Shown here piece after piece: positions 42,913-51,569 of a stretch of 64,000 bases of DNA. Numbering within the stretch: position 1 is the first letter of the stretch; each line of letters starts with the position of its first letter. The notes below the pieces were generated by a model, which worked only from the letters and a program-made list of their open reading frames with translations, had not been told where the DNA came from and made no database searches. The position numbers and the translations under genes were made by a program. Source of the stretch: Pseudomonas sp. PDNC002 (GTDB taxonomy: Bacteria; Pseudomonadota; Gammaproteobacteria; Pseudomonadales; Pseudomonadaceae); contig NZ_CP070356.1 in the NCBI RefSeq assembly GCF_016919445.1, positions 1,247,501-1,311,500 on the forward strand, read 5' to 3'.

Positions 42913-43455
42913 GTGACGATTCGAACCTATCAGGGCAAAACGCCATCCCTCGGCGAGCGCGCGTTCGTCGATGCCAGCGCGGTGGTCATCGGCGACGTGG
43001 AGATCGGCGCCGACAGCTCGGTCTGGCCGCTGGTGGTGATCCGCGGCGACATGCACCGTATCCGCATCGGCGCGCGCACCAGCGTGCAGGATGGCAGCGT
43101 GCTGCACATCACCCACGCCGGCCCGTTCAATCCGGACGGCTTCCCGCTGACCATCGGCGACGAAGTGACCATCGGTCACAAGGTGCTGCTGCACGGCTGC
43201 ACCATCGGCAGCCGGATTCTGGTCGGCATGGGCTCCATCGTGATGGACGGCGCGGTGATCGAGGACGAGGTGATCCTCGGCGCCGGCAGCCTGGTGCCGC
43301 CGGGCAAGGTGCTGGAGAGCGGCTTCCTCTATGTGGGCAGCCCGGTGAAGAAGGCCCGCCCGCTGACCGACAAGGAACGCGCGTTCTTCAGCTATACCGC
43401 CGGGAATTACGTGAAGCTGAAGGATCAGCACATTGCCGAGGGGTTTGCGGGCTGA
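42913..43455 (+). CDS. gamma-carbonic-anhydrase-like hexapeptide protein (YrdA/CaiE group)
   Basis: A 180-residue left-handed beta-helix protein with hexapeptide turns (VVIGDVEIG, VTIGHKVLL, CTIGSRILVG). The metal histidines sit in VLHITHAG (residue ~68) and IGHKVLLHGCTIG (~92-98). A zinc-bound trimer is expected; carbonic anhydrase activity has been shown for some relatives, not for all. The start is GTG at 42913, AGGAAAGCTATC before it. Divergent from prlC by 76 bp, the same pairing as PA0066/PA0067. Confidence 0.88.
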   Translation: MTIRTYQGKTPSLGERAFVDASAVVIGDVEIGADSSVWPLVVIRGDMHRIRIGARTSVQDGSVLHITHAGPFNPDGFPLTIGDEVTIGHKVLLHGCTIGSRILVGMGSIVMDGAVIEDEVILGAGSLVPPGKVLESGFLYVGSPVKKARPLTDKERAFFSYTAGNYVKLKDQHIAEGFAG

Positions 43456-43480
43456 TCGATTCCTTCTGGGCTGCTGCTTT

Positions 43481-43557
43481 GCGAGCAAGCGCGCTCCTGC
43501 AACGGGCGCACTCGCGGCGTTACGGCTTTCTGTAGGAGCGAGCTTGCTCGCGAACCC
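43481..43557. repeat. inverted REP pair
   Basis: GCGAGCAAGCGCGCTCC (43481-43497) and inverted mate GGAGCGAGCTTGCTCGCGAA (43535-43554). The left half has two substitutions relative to the other copies. Confidence 0.85.
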
Positions 43558-43632
43558 TGGACGTAGAGTGAATAAAGCGCAGCGCTTTTTCCGCCCTGCG
43601 TTTAGCGTTCTGATACGACAGCGTCGATGTTG

Positions 43633-43753
43633 CCCCCTCACCCCAGCCTTCTCCCTCAGGGAGAGGGGGCAGATTGTGCCGGCTGATACCAAGGCTTCAC
43701 CCTGCGCCGAACGGTCCCCTCTCCCGCTCGCGGGAGAGTATTAGGGTGAGGGG
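43633..43753. repeat. CCCTCACCC/GGGTGAGGG dispersed repeat, copy 2
   Basis: CCCCCTCACCCCAGCC at the left, hairpin CTCCCTCAGGGAGAGGGGG, the shared middle GTGCCGGCTGATACC and TTCACCCTGCGCCGAAC, then TCCCGCTCGCGGGAGA and TTAGGGTGAGGGGC. It is a full-length copy and, with the REP pair at 43481, fills most of the 458-bp gap before the lipoprotein gene. Confidence 0.9.
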
Positions 43754-43913
43754 CTCTTGTGCAGCCAGGCTTCGAGGCCCGACATACCGCCAGACGGCCC
43801 GCCGCGCCAAGCCCCACGCCCTATACTGACCCAAGGTGACCGGACGCCAGGGCGTGCCCGGCCGAACTGAACAGCGGGCGGCGCCGGGGATGTCGCCCAG
43901 CCGGCGAGCGGCC

Positions 43914-45056
43914 ATGATCAGTCTGTGCTCTCCCAGCGCCACCGCTTCGCCCTGGCAGCGTAGCGGCATCATTGCCCTGCTTCTGCTGGCACTGGGCGGT
44001 TGCGCCCATCACTCCGCAGAACCGACTGCGCCTATCACCGAAGCCACCTGGCGCCAGGTCGATGCCGACATCGGCGCCGCCTCGCTGGCCGCCACTTCCC
44101 AGGCCCGCGCCTACGCCGAAGACGCCATGCAGCAGTGGATGGACCTGGTCTACCAGCGCACCGACCAGCAGTTCATTCCCTGGTTTTCCAGTTACTGGAC
44201 GCAACAATGGCTCGGCATGAAGGTCGCCTGGTACAAGATGGGCTCCCACGGCGACCTCGACCCCACCGTCGACAAGCTCGCCGCCTATCTGCAGGAGCAG
44301 TACCGCAAGCAGGTGCTGGTGCCCGTGGCGAAACAGGTCGACCCCGATGCCGTGATGGAGAAAGCCACCCGGCACTACGTCGAGCTGCTGACCGTGGCGC
44401 TGAAGGAAATTCCCCAGCGCCGAGGCATCCCGCAGAAGGCCTTCGATGAGCACCTGATGGGCATTCCGGCGATCAGCCTCGGGCCGCCGTCCAGCCGCGA
44501 TGCATCGCTCTACGATGTGGTGCGCGTCAAGGACATCGGCAAGCTCCCCGCCTTTGCCGCGCTGATGCAGGAAATCCGCACGGCCTCGGGCAAGGCCGGC
44601 GCTGGCACCAAGGTCAGCGGGGTGTCACCGGTCGCCCAGCGCACCAGCGCCAAGCTGGTCAACGAACTGAAGAACCGCAGCATCGTTGGCGTGGTCGCGG
44701 GTGCGGCCGGCAAGGTCGCAGGCTCCGTGATCTCCGTGGCCTTCACGCTGTTCAGCATGGCCGGCAACGACCACGCGCGGCCGGAGGTGGAAACCCAGTT
44801 GCGCAAGGAGATCAACGCCGCGTTCGACGAACAATGGCTGGCGCTGATGCGCGACCCGGACGGCGGCGTGATGGCCGGCGTCGATCACCTCGGCGGGCGG
44901 GTGCAGGAAAAGCTCGCCGGCCAGCTGGCGCAGCCGGAGGATGAACCAGGCGTCGACAGCCAGTCCTTTGGCGCCGCACCGGACGAGCCCATCAGTGCTA
45001 CCGGTGGATTCCGCGTGTTGCGCCAGGGACAGGGGTATGCGGCGCCGGCCCCGTGA
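43914..45056 (+). CDS. lipoprotein of unknown function
   Basis: A 380-residue predicted lipoprotein: the lipobox LALGGC places the lipidated Cys near residue 29 after a hydrophobic helix SGIIALLLLALGGC. The rest is helical, with EEATWRQVDADIGAASLAAT-like alpha segments and a glycine-rich amphipathic stretch SIVGVVAGAAGKVAGSVI near 260. No enzymatic motif. The ATG at 43914 gives a normal short signal region; in-frame ATGs at 43890 and 43836 would add a long hydrophilic start. Confidence 0.72.
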   Translation: MISLCSPSATASPWQRSGIIALLLLALGGCAHHSAEPTAPITEATWRQVDADIGAASLAATSQARAYAEDAMQQWMDLVYQRTDQQFIPWFSSYWTQQWLGMKVAWYKMGSHGDLDPTVDKLAAYLQEQYRKQVLVPVAKQVDPDAVMEKATRHYVELLTVALKEIPQRRGIPQKAFDEHLMGIPAISLGPPSSRDASLYDVVRVKDIGKLPAFAALMQEIRTASGKAGAGTKVSGVSPVAQRTSAKLVNELKNRSIVGVVAGAAGKVAGSVISVAFTLFSMAGNDHARPEVETQLRKEINAAFDEQWLALMRDPDGGVMAGVDHLGGRVQEKLAGQLAQPEDEPGVDSQSFGAAPDEPISATGGFRVLRQGQGYAAPAP

Positions 45057-45148
45057 CACCTGTCGTTGCCAGGCGACTGACGACAGCGGCCCCGCGCGGG
45101 GTAGGATAGGACTTCCGCAATCGAACCCCAGGCACCCCAGGACGCGAC

Positions 45149-48058
45149 GTGGCCCCACGCAAACCTTCCCAAGCCAAGCGCGCCGCCGGTGTTGACACTC
45201 CCCTGACCGTCGTCGGACTGGGCGCATCCGCCGGGGGATTGGAGGCACTGGAGGAATTCCTGCGCGCGATGCCGCAGACCTCCGCCTTCGCATTCGTGAT
45301 CGTTCAGCACCTGGACCCGGGCCATCCCAGCCTGCTGTGCGAGATTCTTGGCCGTGCAACCCGCATGCGCGTGGTCGAGGCGGCGGAGGGCATGGCGGTC
45401 GAGGCGGGGACTGTCTATGTCATTCCTCCCCGCCACGACCTGAGCCTGGGCAAGGCCACCTTGCATGTGACCGCTTGGCTGCCACCACGCACGACGCACT
45501 TGCCGATCGACACCTTCTTCGCCTCACTGGCGCAGCGCTACGGGCGCCGGGCGGTGGGTATCGTACTGTCCGGCACGGGCGCGGATGGCACGCTGGGCTG
45601 CCGGGCGATTCTCGACCACGGCGGTCGAACCTTGGTCCAGACGCCCGAAGATGCGGCCTACGGCGGGATGCCCAGCAGTGCGATCCTTGCCGGCAATGCC
45701 GGCCAGGTACTTTCGGTGCACGACATGCCGGAAGCCCTGATGGGGGGGCGGCCAGCGCGCGGCAATGCGTTGCCCGAGGAGCAGGCCGATGCGTTGAGCG
45801 CCATCCTGACGTTCCTGCGCCAGGTGACCGGCCACGACTTCACCCAGTACAAGCAGAGCACCATCCTGCGGCGCATCGAGCGGCGCATGCTGCTCCAGCA
45901 GATCGACGACCAGCAGGGCTACGCTGACTATCTCCGGCAGCATCCCGATGAAGCCCGGCAGTTGTTCAACGAGCTGCTGATCAACGTCACCCAGTTCTTT
46001 CGCGATTCAGACGCCTTCACTGTACTCAAGGAAGAAGTGCTGGCGCCACTGCTGGCGGAAAAGCCCGATGACTATGTCTTCCGCGTCTGGGTGGCGGGCT
46101 GTGCCAGCGGCGAGGAGGCCTATTCCGTGGCCATCCTGCTGCATGAGCTGATGGAGCGCAGCGGCCGGTCGCTGGCACTGCAATTCTTCGCCACCGACCT
46201 GGACGAGGACGCCATCGTGACTGCCCGCGCCGGTCTCTATCCGCCAGGGATCGCCGCGGACATCGGCGCCGGGCGACTGCAGCGCTACTTCACCCAGGAA
46301 GAGGGTGGCTACCGGATTCGCAAGGAAATCCGCGAGATGATCGTGTTCGCGGTGCAGAACGTCATCAAGGACCCGCCCTTCACCCGCCTGGACCTGCTGT
46401 GCTGCCGCAATCTGATGATCTACCTCGGGCCACAGTTGCAGAACCGGCTGCTGCCGACCTTCCATTACGCGCTCCGACCCGGTGGGGTATTGTTCCTCTC
46501 GCCTTCGGAGAGCGTCGGCGGGCATACGGCGCTGTTCACCGCGCTGCACCGCAAATGGAAGTTCTACCGAGTGAACAAGGCATCGTCTTCCAAGTCCGTG
46601 ACACTGAGCGGCAACCTGTCGTGGGTGCCGGAGCGGGTCAACACACCACCGGATACCTCCCCGAAAATGGTCAAAGAAATCAACGTCGCCGAACTGACGC
46701 GTCGCATGCTGCTGCAGGACTTTGTCCCCGCCTCGGTCGTCACCGACCTGCAGGGCAACATCATTTATATCCACGGCGATACCGGTAACTACCTGCGTCC
46801 CGCGCCGGGGCAGGCGACGTTGAACGTCATCGACATGGCCCGCGAAGGACTCAAGCTGGACCTGCGCACGGCGGTTCAGCAGGCCGCACAGGGCGGCGCG
46901 GACACCCTGGGCCGGGACGTCGCAATTACCGGCGGTCAATTGACCCGTGCCATCCGTCTGAGCGTGCGGCGCTTGCCGGAGGGCCAGCAGGGCGATCTGC
47001 TGCTGATCAGCTTCCAGGAAATGCCGGCGCAGGTCCCTGTTGCATCCCTGCAACAGCCGACCGATTGCGATTCGGCGCAGGTCTCCGCGCGCATCCAGTT
47101 GCTGGAGCACGACCTCGCCTACACGCGCCGGAACCTGCAGGCGACCATCGACGAACTGCAGGATGCCAACGAGGAACTCAGCTCGGCCAACGAGGAAATG
47201 CAGTCCACCAATGAAGAGCTGCAGTCGTCCAACGAGGAGCTGGAAACCTCCCGTGAGGAATTGCAGTCGGTCAACGAGGAACTGGTGACCGTGAACACCG
47301 AGTTGCAGGCCAAGATCGAGCAGCTCGGCGACATGCAGAACGACATGAAGAATCTGCTAGACAGCATCAATATCGGAACTATCTTTCTTGATGCGCAGTT
47401 GGCCATTCGCAGGTTCACCCGTGACGCGGTGAAAATCTACCGGCTGATTCCGAAGGATGTTGGCCGCCCCCTGGCCGATATCACGTCCTATCTGGATAGA
47501 AAGGATCTGCTCGTGCGCGCACAGGAAGTGCTGGATACCCTCATTCCCTATGAGGTCGAACTGTGCACCACGACCGGTAACTGGTTCCTGGCGCGTTTGC
47601 TCCCGTATCGAACACTGGACAATGTGATCGACGGAGTAGTCCTCACTTTCCACGACATCAATACCCGCGTAGCCAACGAGCAGTCGGTGCAGGCCGCACG
47701 GGACCTCGCCGAGGCGATCGTCGACACGATGATCGAACCTTTGCTGGTTCTCGATGAACGCTTGCACGTCGTATCGGCCAGTCGCTCCTATTACCGTGAA
47801 TTTCGCACCACCGCGGCCGACACGGTCGACCGCACGCTATATGAGCTGGGCAGCCGGCAGTGGGACATACCGGCGCTGCGTACCCAGTTGGGTACCATTC
47901 TTGAGGGTGATACCAGTTTCGATGGGTTTGTCGTGGAGCACCACTTCCCGAGCATCGGCCCGCGAACCATCACCCTCAACGCTCGACGCGTAACAGGCAA
48001 GGGCGCTCGTCCCCACCTGATCCTGCTCGCCATGCAGATGCAGCCGCCGAGAAGCTAG
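45149..48058 (+). CDS. CheB-CheR-PAS signalling protein (no kinase domain)
   Basis: A 969-residue cytoplasmic protein. Residues ~15-200 are a CheB methylesterase without receiver: Ser28 in GLGASAGG, His54 in VQHLDPG, Asp146 in GTGADGT. Residues ~215-475 are a CheR methyltransferase (SAM site WVAGCASGEEAYS near 315). A coiled coil of repeated NEEL/NEEM units occupies ~650-735, and two PAS-like domains follow (~735-845 and ~860-965). Close relatives often end with a histidine kinase and receiver; here the protein stops after PAS. The start is GTG at 45149. The next gene begins 13 bp after its stop, so the two form a unit. Target proteins of the methyl transfer are unknown. Confidence 0.85.
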   Translation: MAPRKPSQAKRAAGVDTPLTVVGLGASAGGLEALEEFLRAMPQTSAFAFVIVQHLDPGHPSLLCEILGRATRMRVVEAAEGMAVEAGTVYVIPPRHDLSLGKATLHVTAWLPPRTTHLPIDTFFASLAQRYGRRAVGIVLSGTGADGTLGCRAILDHGGRTLVQTPEDAAYGGMPSSAILAGNAGQVLSVHDMPEALMGGRPARGNALPEEQADALSAILTFLRQVTGHDFTQYKQSTILRRIERRMLLQQIDDQQGYADYLRQHPDEARQLFNELLINVTQFFRDSDAFTVLKEEVLAPLLAEKPDDYVFRVWVAGCASGEEAYSVAILLHELMERSGRSLALQFFATDLDEDAIVTARAGLYPPGIAADIGAGRLQRYFTQEEGGYRIRKEIREMIVFAVQNVIKDPPFTRLDLLCCRNLMIYLGPQLQNRLLPTFHYALRPGGVLFLSPSESVGGHTALFTALHRKWKFYRVNKASSSKSVTLSGNLSWVPERVNTPPDTSPKMVKEINVAELTRRMLLQDFVPASVVTDLQGNIIYIHGDTGNYLRPAPGQATLNVIDMAREGLKLDLRTAVQQAAQGGADTLGRDVAITGGQLTRAIRLSVRRLPEGQQGDLLLISFQEMPAQVPVASLQQPTDCDSAQVSARIQLLEHDLAYTRRNLQATIDELQDANEELSSANEEMQSTNEELQSSNEELETSREELQSVNEELVTVNTELQAKIEQLGDMQNDMKNLLDSINIGTIFLDAQLAIRRFTRDAVKIYRLIPKDVGRPLADITSYLDRKDLLVRAQEVLDTLIPYEVELCTTTGNWFLARLLPYRTLDNVIDGVVLTFHDINTRVANEQSVQAARDLAEAIVDTMIEPLLVLDERLHVVSASRSYYREFRTTAADTVDRTLYELGSRQWDIPALRTQLGTILEGDTSFDGFVVEHHFPSIGPRTITLNARRVTGKGARPHLILLAMQMQPPRS

Positions 48059-48071
48059 AGGCCCGGATGGA

Positions 48072-50300
48072 ATGTCCAGAACGCCCCCGATCGAAGTTCA
48101 GCCGTTATCCGACGAAACCGACCTGAGCATCGACCCCGACGGGCCGGTTGGCCATGAGGCGTTGCTGCACGAGCTGCACGTCCACCAGATCGAGCTGGAG
48201 CTGCAGAACGAGAATCTGCTCCAGACCCAGGTGGCGCTGGAAGCGTCCCGGGACCAGTATCTGGACCTCTACGAACATGCACCGGTTGGCTACCTGACCC
48301 TGGGACTCAATGGCCAGATCGACGCCGTCAACCTGACCGGCGCCCAGTTGATCGGCCTGCCGCGGGAAAGCCTGTTGGGGCGGCGCTTCAGTGCGCGTAT
48401 CGCCGAGCCCGATCTCGATCACTGGTATCGCACCTTTGTGCTGGTGTGCCGTGGCTTCACCCCCCAGGCCTGCGAGCTGACGCTGCTGCGCGAAGACGGA
48501 TCGCACTGGTATGCGCACCTGGACTGCACCCGCCAGGGAATGGACAACGACGAGGTTCGCGTGAGCCTCACCGACCTCACCGAACGTCGTGCCATCGAAA
48601 GCCAGCTGAACCTCGCCGCCAGTGTGTTCACCCATGCCCGCGAGGGCATCATGATCACCGATCCGGACGGCAACATCGTCGAAATCAACGAGGCCTTCAG
48701 CAGCATCACTGGTTACTCGCGTGACGAAGTGCTGGGCCGTAATCCGCGCATGCTGGGCTCGGGCATGACCGAGCGCGAACGATTCGCCGAGCTCTGGCAT
48801 TGCCTGGCCGAACACCACTACTGGCAAGGCGAGCTGTGGAACCGTCGCCGCAACGGCGAAGTGTTCGTTGCCGGGCAGACCATCACGGCCATCTGCGACC
48901 CTCTCGGCGGGGTGCGCAACTACGTATCCCTGTTCACCGACATCACGGAGCTGCACGAGCATCGCCGTCAGCTGGAGTATGTGGCCCACTATGATCCACT
49001 GACCCACCTGCCCAATCGCGTGCTACTCACCCAGCGCCTGCAGCAGGCAATGGCTCGTACTCAGCGGCAGAACAGCAAGCTGGCAGTTGCCTACCTCGAT
49101 CTTGACGGCTTCAAGTCGATCAATGACCTGTACGGTCATGAAACGGGCGACCGCGTGCTGGCCCTGGTCGCCCAACGGATGAAGCTGACCCTGCGCGAGG
49201 GCTGCGTCCTGTCCCGACTGGGCGGCGACGAGTTCGTGGTGATCATCGCCGACCTCGAAGAGCTGGATGACAGCCTGCCGATCCTCGAGCGTCTGCTGCT
49301 GATCGTTTCACAACCGATCCCGGTGGACAGTATCTGCGCCAACGTTTCGGCCAGCATCGGCGTCAGTTATTTTCCGCAGGCGGCCGACATCGGCGGAGAC
49401 CAGTTGCTGCGCCAGGCCGATCAGGCCATGTACCAGGCCAAGCTGGCGGGCAAGAGCCGCTTTCACGTCTTCGATGCCCAGCATGATCTCGACCTGCGCG
49501 GCTACAACGCTCAGCTCGACCGTATCGACCAGGCCTTGCGCGAGCGCGAATTCGTTCTGTTTCATCAGCCCCAGGTGAACATGCGTACTGGCGAAGTGGT
49601 CGGCACCGAGGCGTTGATTCGCTGGCAGCACCCGGAGAAAGGTCTGTTGCTCCCCGATGCCTTCCTGCCGCTGATCGAAGGCAACCACCTGTCCGAGGTA
49701 CTCGGTGAGTGGGTCATCGATAACGCTTTGGTGCAGCTCGAAACCTGGCTGGCCGCCGGTGTGCGGATTCCGGTGAGTATCAACGTCGGCGCCCGCCAAC
49801 TGCAGCAGCCGGACTTCGTCTCGAGCCTGGAGGCGCATCTGGCCGCCCACCCGAGCGTACCGCCGCAACTGCTGGTGATCGAGATTCTCGAAAACAGCGC
49901 CCTGGAAGAGATCGATGGTGTATCGCGGACTATCCGCGCCTGCGCCGCCATCGGTGTGCGCTTCGCCTTGGACGATTTCGGCACCGGCTACTCCTCGCTG
50001 AGCTATCTCAAGCGCCTGCCGGTGGCGCAACTGAAGATCGACCGGGTCTTCATCCAGGGCCTGCTCGACGATCCGGAGGACCTCTCCATCCTGCAGGCGA
50101 TCCTTGGCCTCGCGGAAGCCTTCAAGTGCGAGATCATCGCCGAAGGCGTGGAGACGACCCACCACGGCGCGCGGCTGCTGGAGCTCGGCTGTCTGCTCGG
50201 GCAGGGCGCCGGCATTGCCCGGCCGATGCCCGCCGACGAACTGCTCGACTGGTACCAGCGCTGGCAGCGCCGCCCGACCTGGGCAGCGGCGGGCAACTGA
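48072..50300 (+). CDS. PAS-PAS-GGDEF-EAL cyclic-di-GMP enzyme
   Basis: A 742-residue cytoplasmic protein. An N-terminal helical region with HELHVHQIELELQNENLL is followed by PAS1 (~65-175), PAS2 (~185-300), GGDEF (~305-470) and EAL (~485-735). The cyclase motif LGGDEF and the phosphodiesterase motifs EALIRW, DDFGTGYSSL and EGVET are all intact, so either activity is possible. The inhibitory RxxD site before GGDEF is missing (REGC). The late motif reads LGQGAGIARPM instead of the usual G-x-x-x-GRPM with Tyr/Phe. It is paired with the CheB-CheR-PAS gene. PAS domains would sense a ligand or redox signal. Confidence 0.9.
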   Translation: MSRTPPIEVQPLSDETDLSIDPDGPVGHEALLHELHVHQIELELQNENLLQTQVALEASRDQYLDLYEHAPVGYLTLGLNGQIDAVNLTGAQLIGLPRESLLGRRFSARIAEPDLDHWYRTFVLVCRGFTPQACELTLLREDGSHWYAHLDCTRQGMDNDEVRVSLTDLTERRAIESQLNLAASVFTHAREGIMITDPDGNIVEINEAFSSITGYSRDEVLGRNPRMLGSGMTERERFAELWHCLAEHHYWQGELWNRRRNGEVFVAGQTITAICDPLGGVRNYVSLFTDITELHEHRRQLEYVAHYDPLTHLPNRVLLTQRLQQAMARTQRQNSKLAVAYLDLDGFKSINDLYGHETGDRVLALVAQRMKLTLREGCVLSRLGGDEFVVIIADLEELDDSLPILERLLLIVSQPIPVDSICANVSASIGVSYFPQAADIGGDQLLRQADQAMYQAKLAGKSRFHVFDAQHDLDLRGYNAQLDRIDQALREREFVLFHQPQVNMRTGEVVGTEALIRWQHPEKGLLLPDAFLPLIEGNHLSEVLGEWVIDNALVQLETWLAAGVRIPVSINVGARQLQQPDFVSSLEAHLAAHPSVPPQLLVIEILENSALEEIDGVSRTIRACAAIGVRFALDDFGTGYSSLSYLKRLPVAQLKIDRVFIQGLLDDPEDLSILQAILGLAEAFKCEIIAEGVETTHHGARLLELGCLLGQGAGIARPMPADELLDWYQRWQRRPTWAAAGN

Positions 50301-50388
50301 TCACCGGCAAGTCGACCAGTCGGACGTCGCACCAGCAGCGCCGGCCCAGTATCCTTGCTCACGACTTTCGTGGCCGGACGCCGATCCC

Positions 50389-51033
50389 ATGCATTACCAG
50401 AACATCCTCTTCGACCTCGACGGCACCCTCACCGACCCGCGCGAGGGCATCACCCGCTCGATCCAGTACGCGCTCGCCCAGCTAGGCATCGACGAGCCCG
50501 ACCTGCGCCAGCTCGAACACTTCATCGGCCCGCCGCTGCTGCAGTGCTTCATGAGCACCTACGACTTCGACGAGGCGCGCGCCTGGGAAGCGGTGAACCA
50601 CTACCGCGTGCGCTTCAAGGACACCGGGCTGTACGAGAACAAGGTATTCGACGGCGTTGGCGAGCTGCTGCAGCTGCTCGGCGGCCAGGGCCGCACCTTG
50701 TACATCTGCACCAGCAAGCCGACCGTGTTCGCGGCGGAAATCGCCCGCCACTTCGACTTTGCCCGGCACTTCAAGGTGATCTACGGCAGCGAGCTGGACG
50801 GCACCCGCACCAACAAGGTGGAGCTGATCGAGCACCTGCTGGGGATCGAGAAGCTGGACCTGGCGCAGACGCTGATGATCGGCGACCGCAAGCACGACCT
50901 GATTGGCGCGCACCGCAATGGCCTGTCCGCTGCGGGTGTTGGCTATGGCTTCGGCAGCCGTGACGAGCTGATGGCGGAAAGCCCGGCGCACTACTTCGCA
51001 AGCATGGACGAGCTGCGCGCGGCGTTTGCCTGA
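50389..51033 (+). CDS. HAD-family phosphatase (Gph/YjjG-like)
   Basis: A 214-residue cytoplasmic HAD hydrolase. Motif I is LFDLDGTLTD (residues ~7-16, nucleophile and general acid/base Asp), motif II Thr/Ser in YICTSKPT (~105), motif III Lys in TNKVELI (~144), motif IV MIGDRKHDLIGA (~164). A helical cap (class C1) lies between I and II. It is a phosphoglycolate phosphatase/5'-nucleotidase-like enzyme; the true substrate is unknown. It follows the GGDEF-EAL gene by 88 bp. Confidence 0.85.
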   Translation: MHYQNILFDLDGTLTDPREGITRSIQYALAQLGIDEPDLRQLEHFIGPPLLQCFMSTYDFDEARAWEAVNHYRVRFKDTGLYENKVFDGVGELLQLLGGQGRTLYICTSKPTVFAAEIARHFDFARHFKVIYGSELDGTRTNKVELIEHLLGIEKLDLAQTLMIGDRKHDLIGAHRNGLSAAGVGYGFGSRDELMAESPAHYFASMDELRAAFA

Positions 51034-51040
51034 GGCTTCT

Positions 51041-51565
51041 GTACCGGAGCAGCTCGCGAGCAAGCCCCCGCCTACCTATAGGTGCAGAGGAGCTTCCGAA
51101 TGGGGGTAGGAGCGGATCTTATCCGCGAAATCCCGCGCAGCTGGGACGAAGAGCATCGCGGATAAGATCCGCTCCTACGAAGAGCTGGGACTCAGGCGCG
51201 TAACCACTCCCCATGCGGCCCAGCAGATTCCTGTGCCGGAGCGGCTCGCGAGCATGCGCTCACCTGCAGGTGCAGGGGAGCTTCCGAATGGGGGTAGGAG
51301 CGGATCTTATCCGCGAAATCCCCACGCAGCTGGGACGAAGAGCATCGCGGATAAGATCCGCTCCTATGAAGGGCTGGGATTCAGGCGCGTAACCACTCCG
51401 CCATCCGGCCCAGCAGATTCCTGTGCCTAAGCGGTTCGCGAGCAAGCGCTCACCTGCAGGTGCAGAGGAGCTTCCGAATGGGGGTAGGAGCGGATCTTAT
51501 CCGCGAAATCCCGCGCAGCCGGGACGAAGAGCATCGCGGATAAGATCCGCTCCTACGAAGGGCTG
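51041..51565. repeat. three tandem ~189-bp repeats carrying the argE 3' end
   Basis: The word CTTCCGAATGGGGGTAGGAG starts at 51093, 51281 and 51471 (spacings 188 and 190). Each unit contains the hairpin pair GGAGCGGATCTTATCCGCG / CGCGGATAAGATCCGCTCC about 30 bp apart. Units 1 and 2 end with ACTCAGGCGCGTAACCACTC-like DNA. On the minus strand this reads GAGTGG, TTACGCGCCTGA, the last codons of an argE-like end (EWLRA-stop), matching real argE at 51570. The repeat therefore fills the gap between the HAD gene and argE. Confidence 0.9.
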
Positions 51566-51569
51566 GGAC

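Noticed and set aside
51041..51565. CRISPR-like array
   Set aside because: The ~189-bp units contain hairpins and argE-end sequence, not 25-40-bp repeats with unique spacers, and no cas genes are present.
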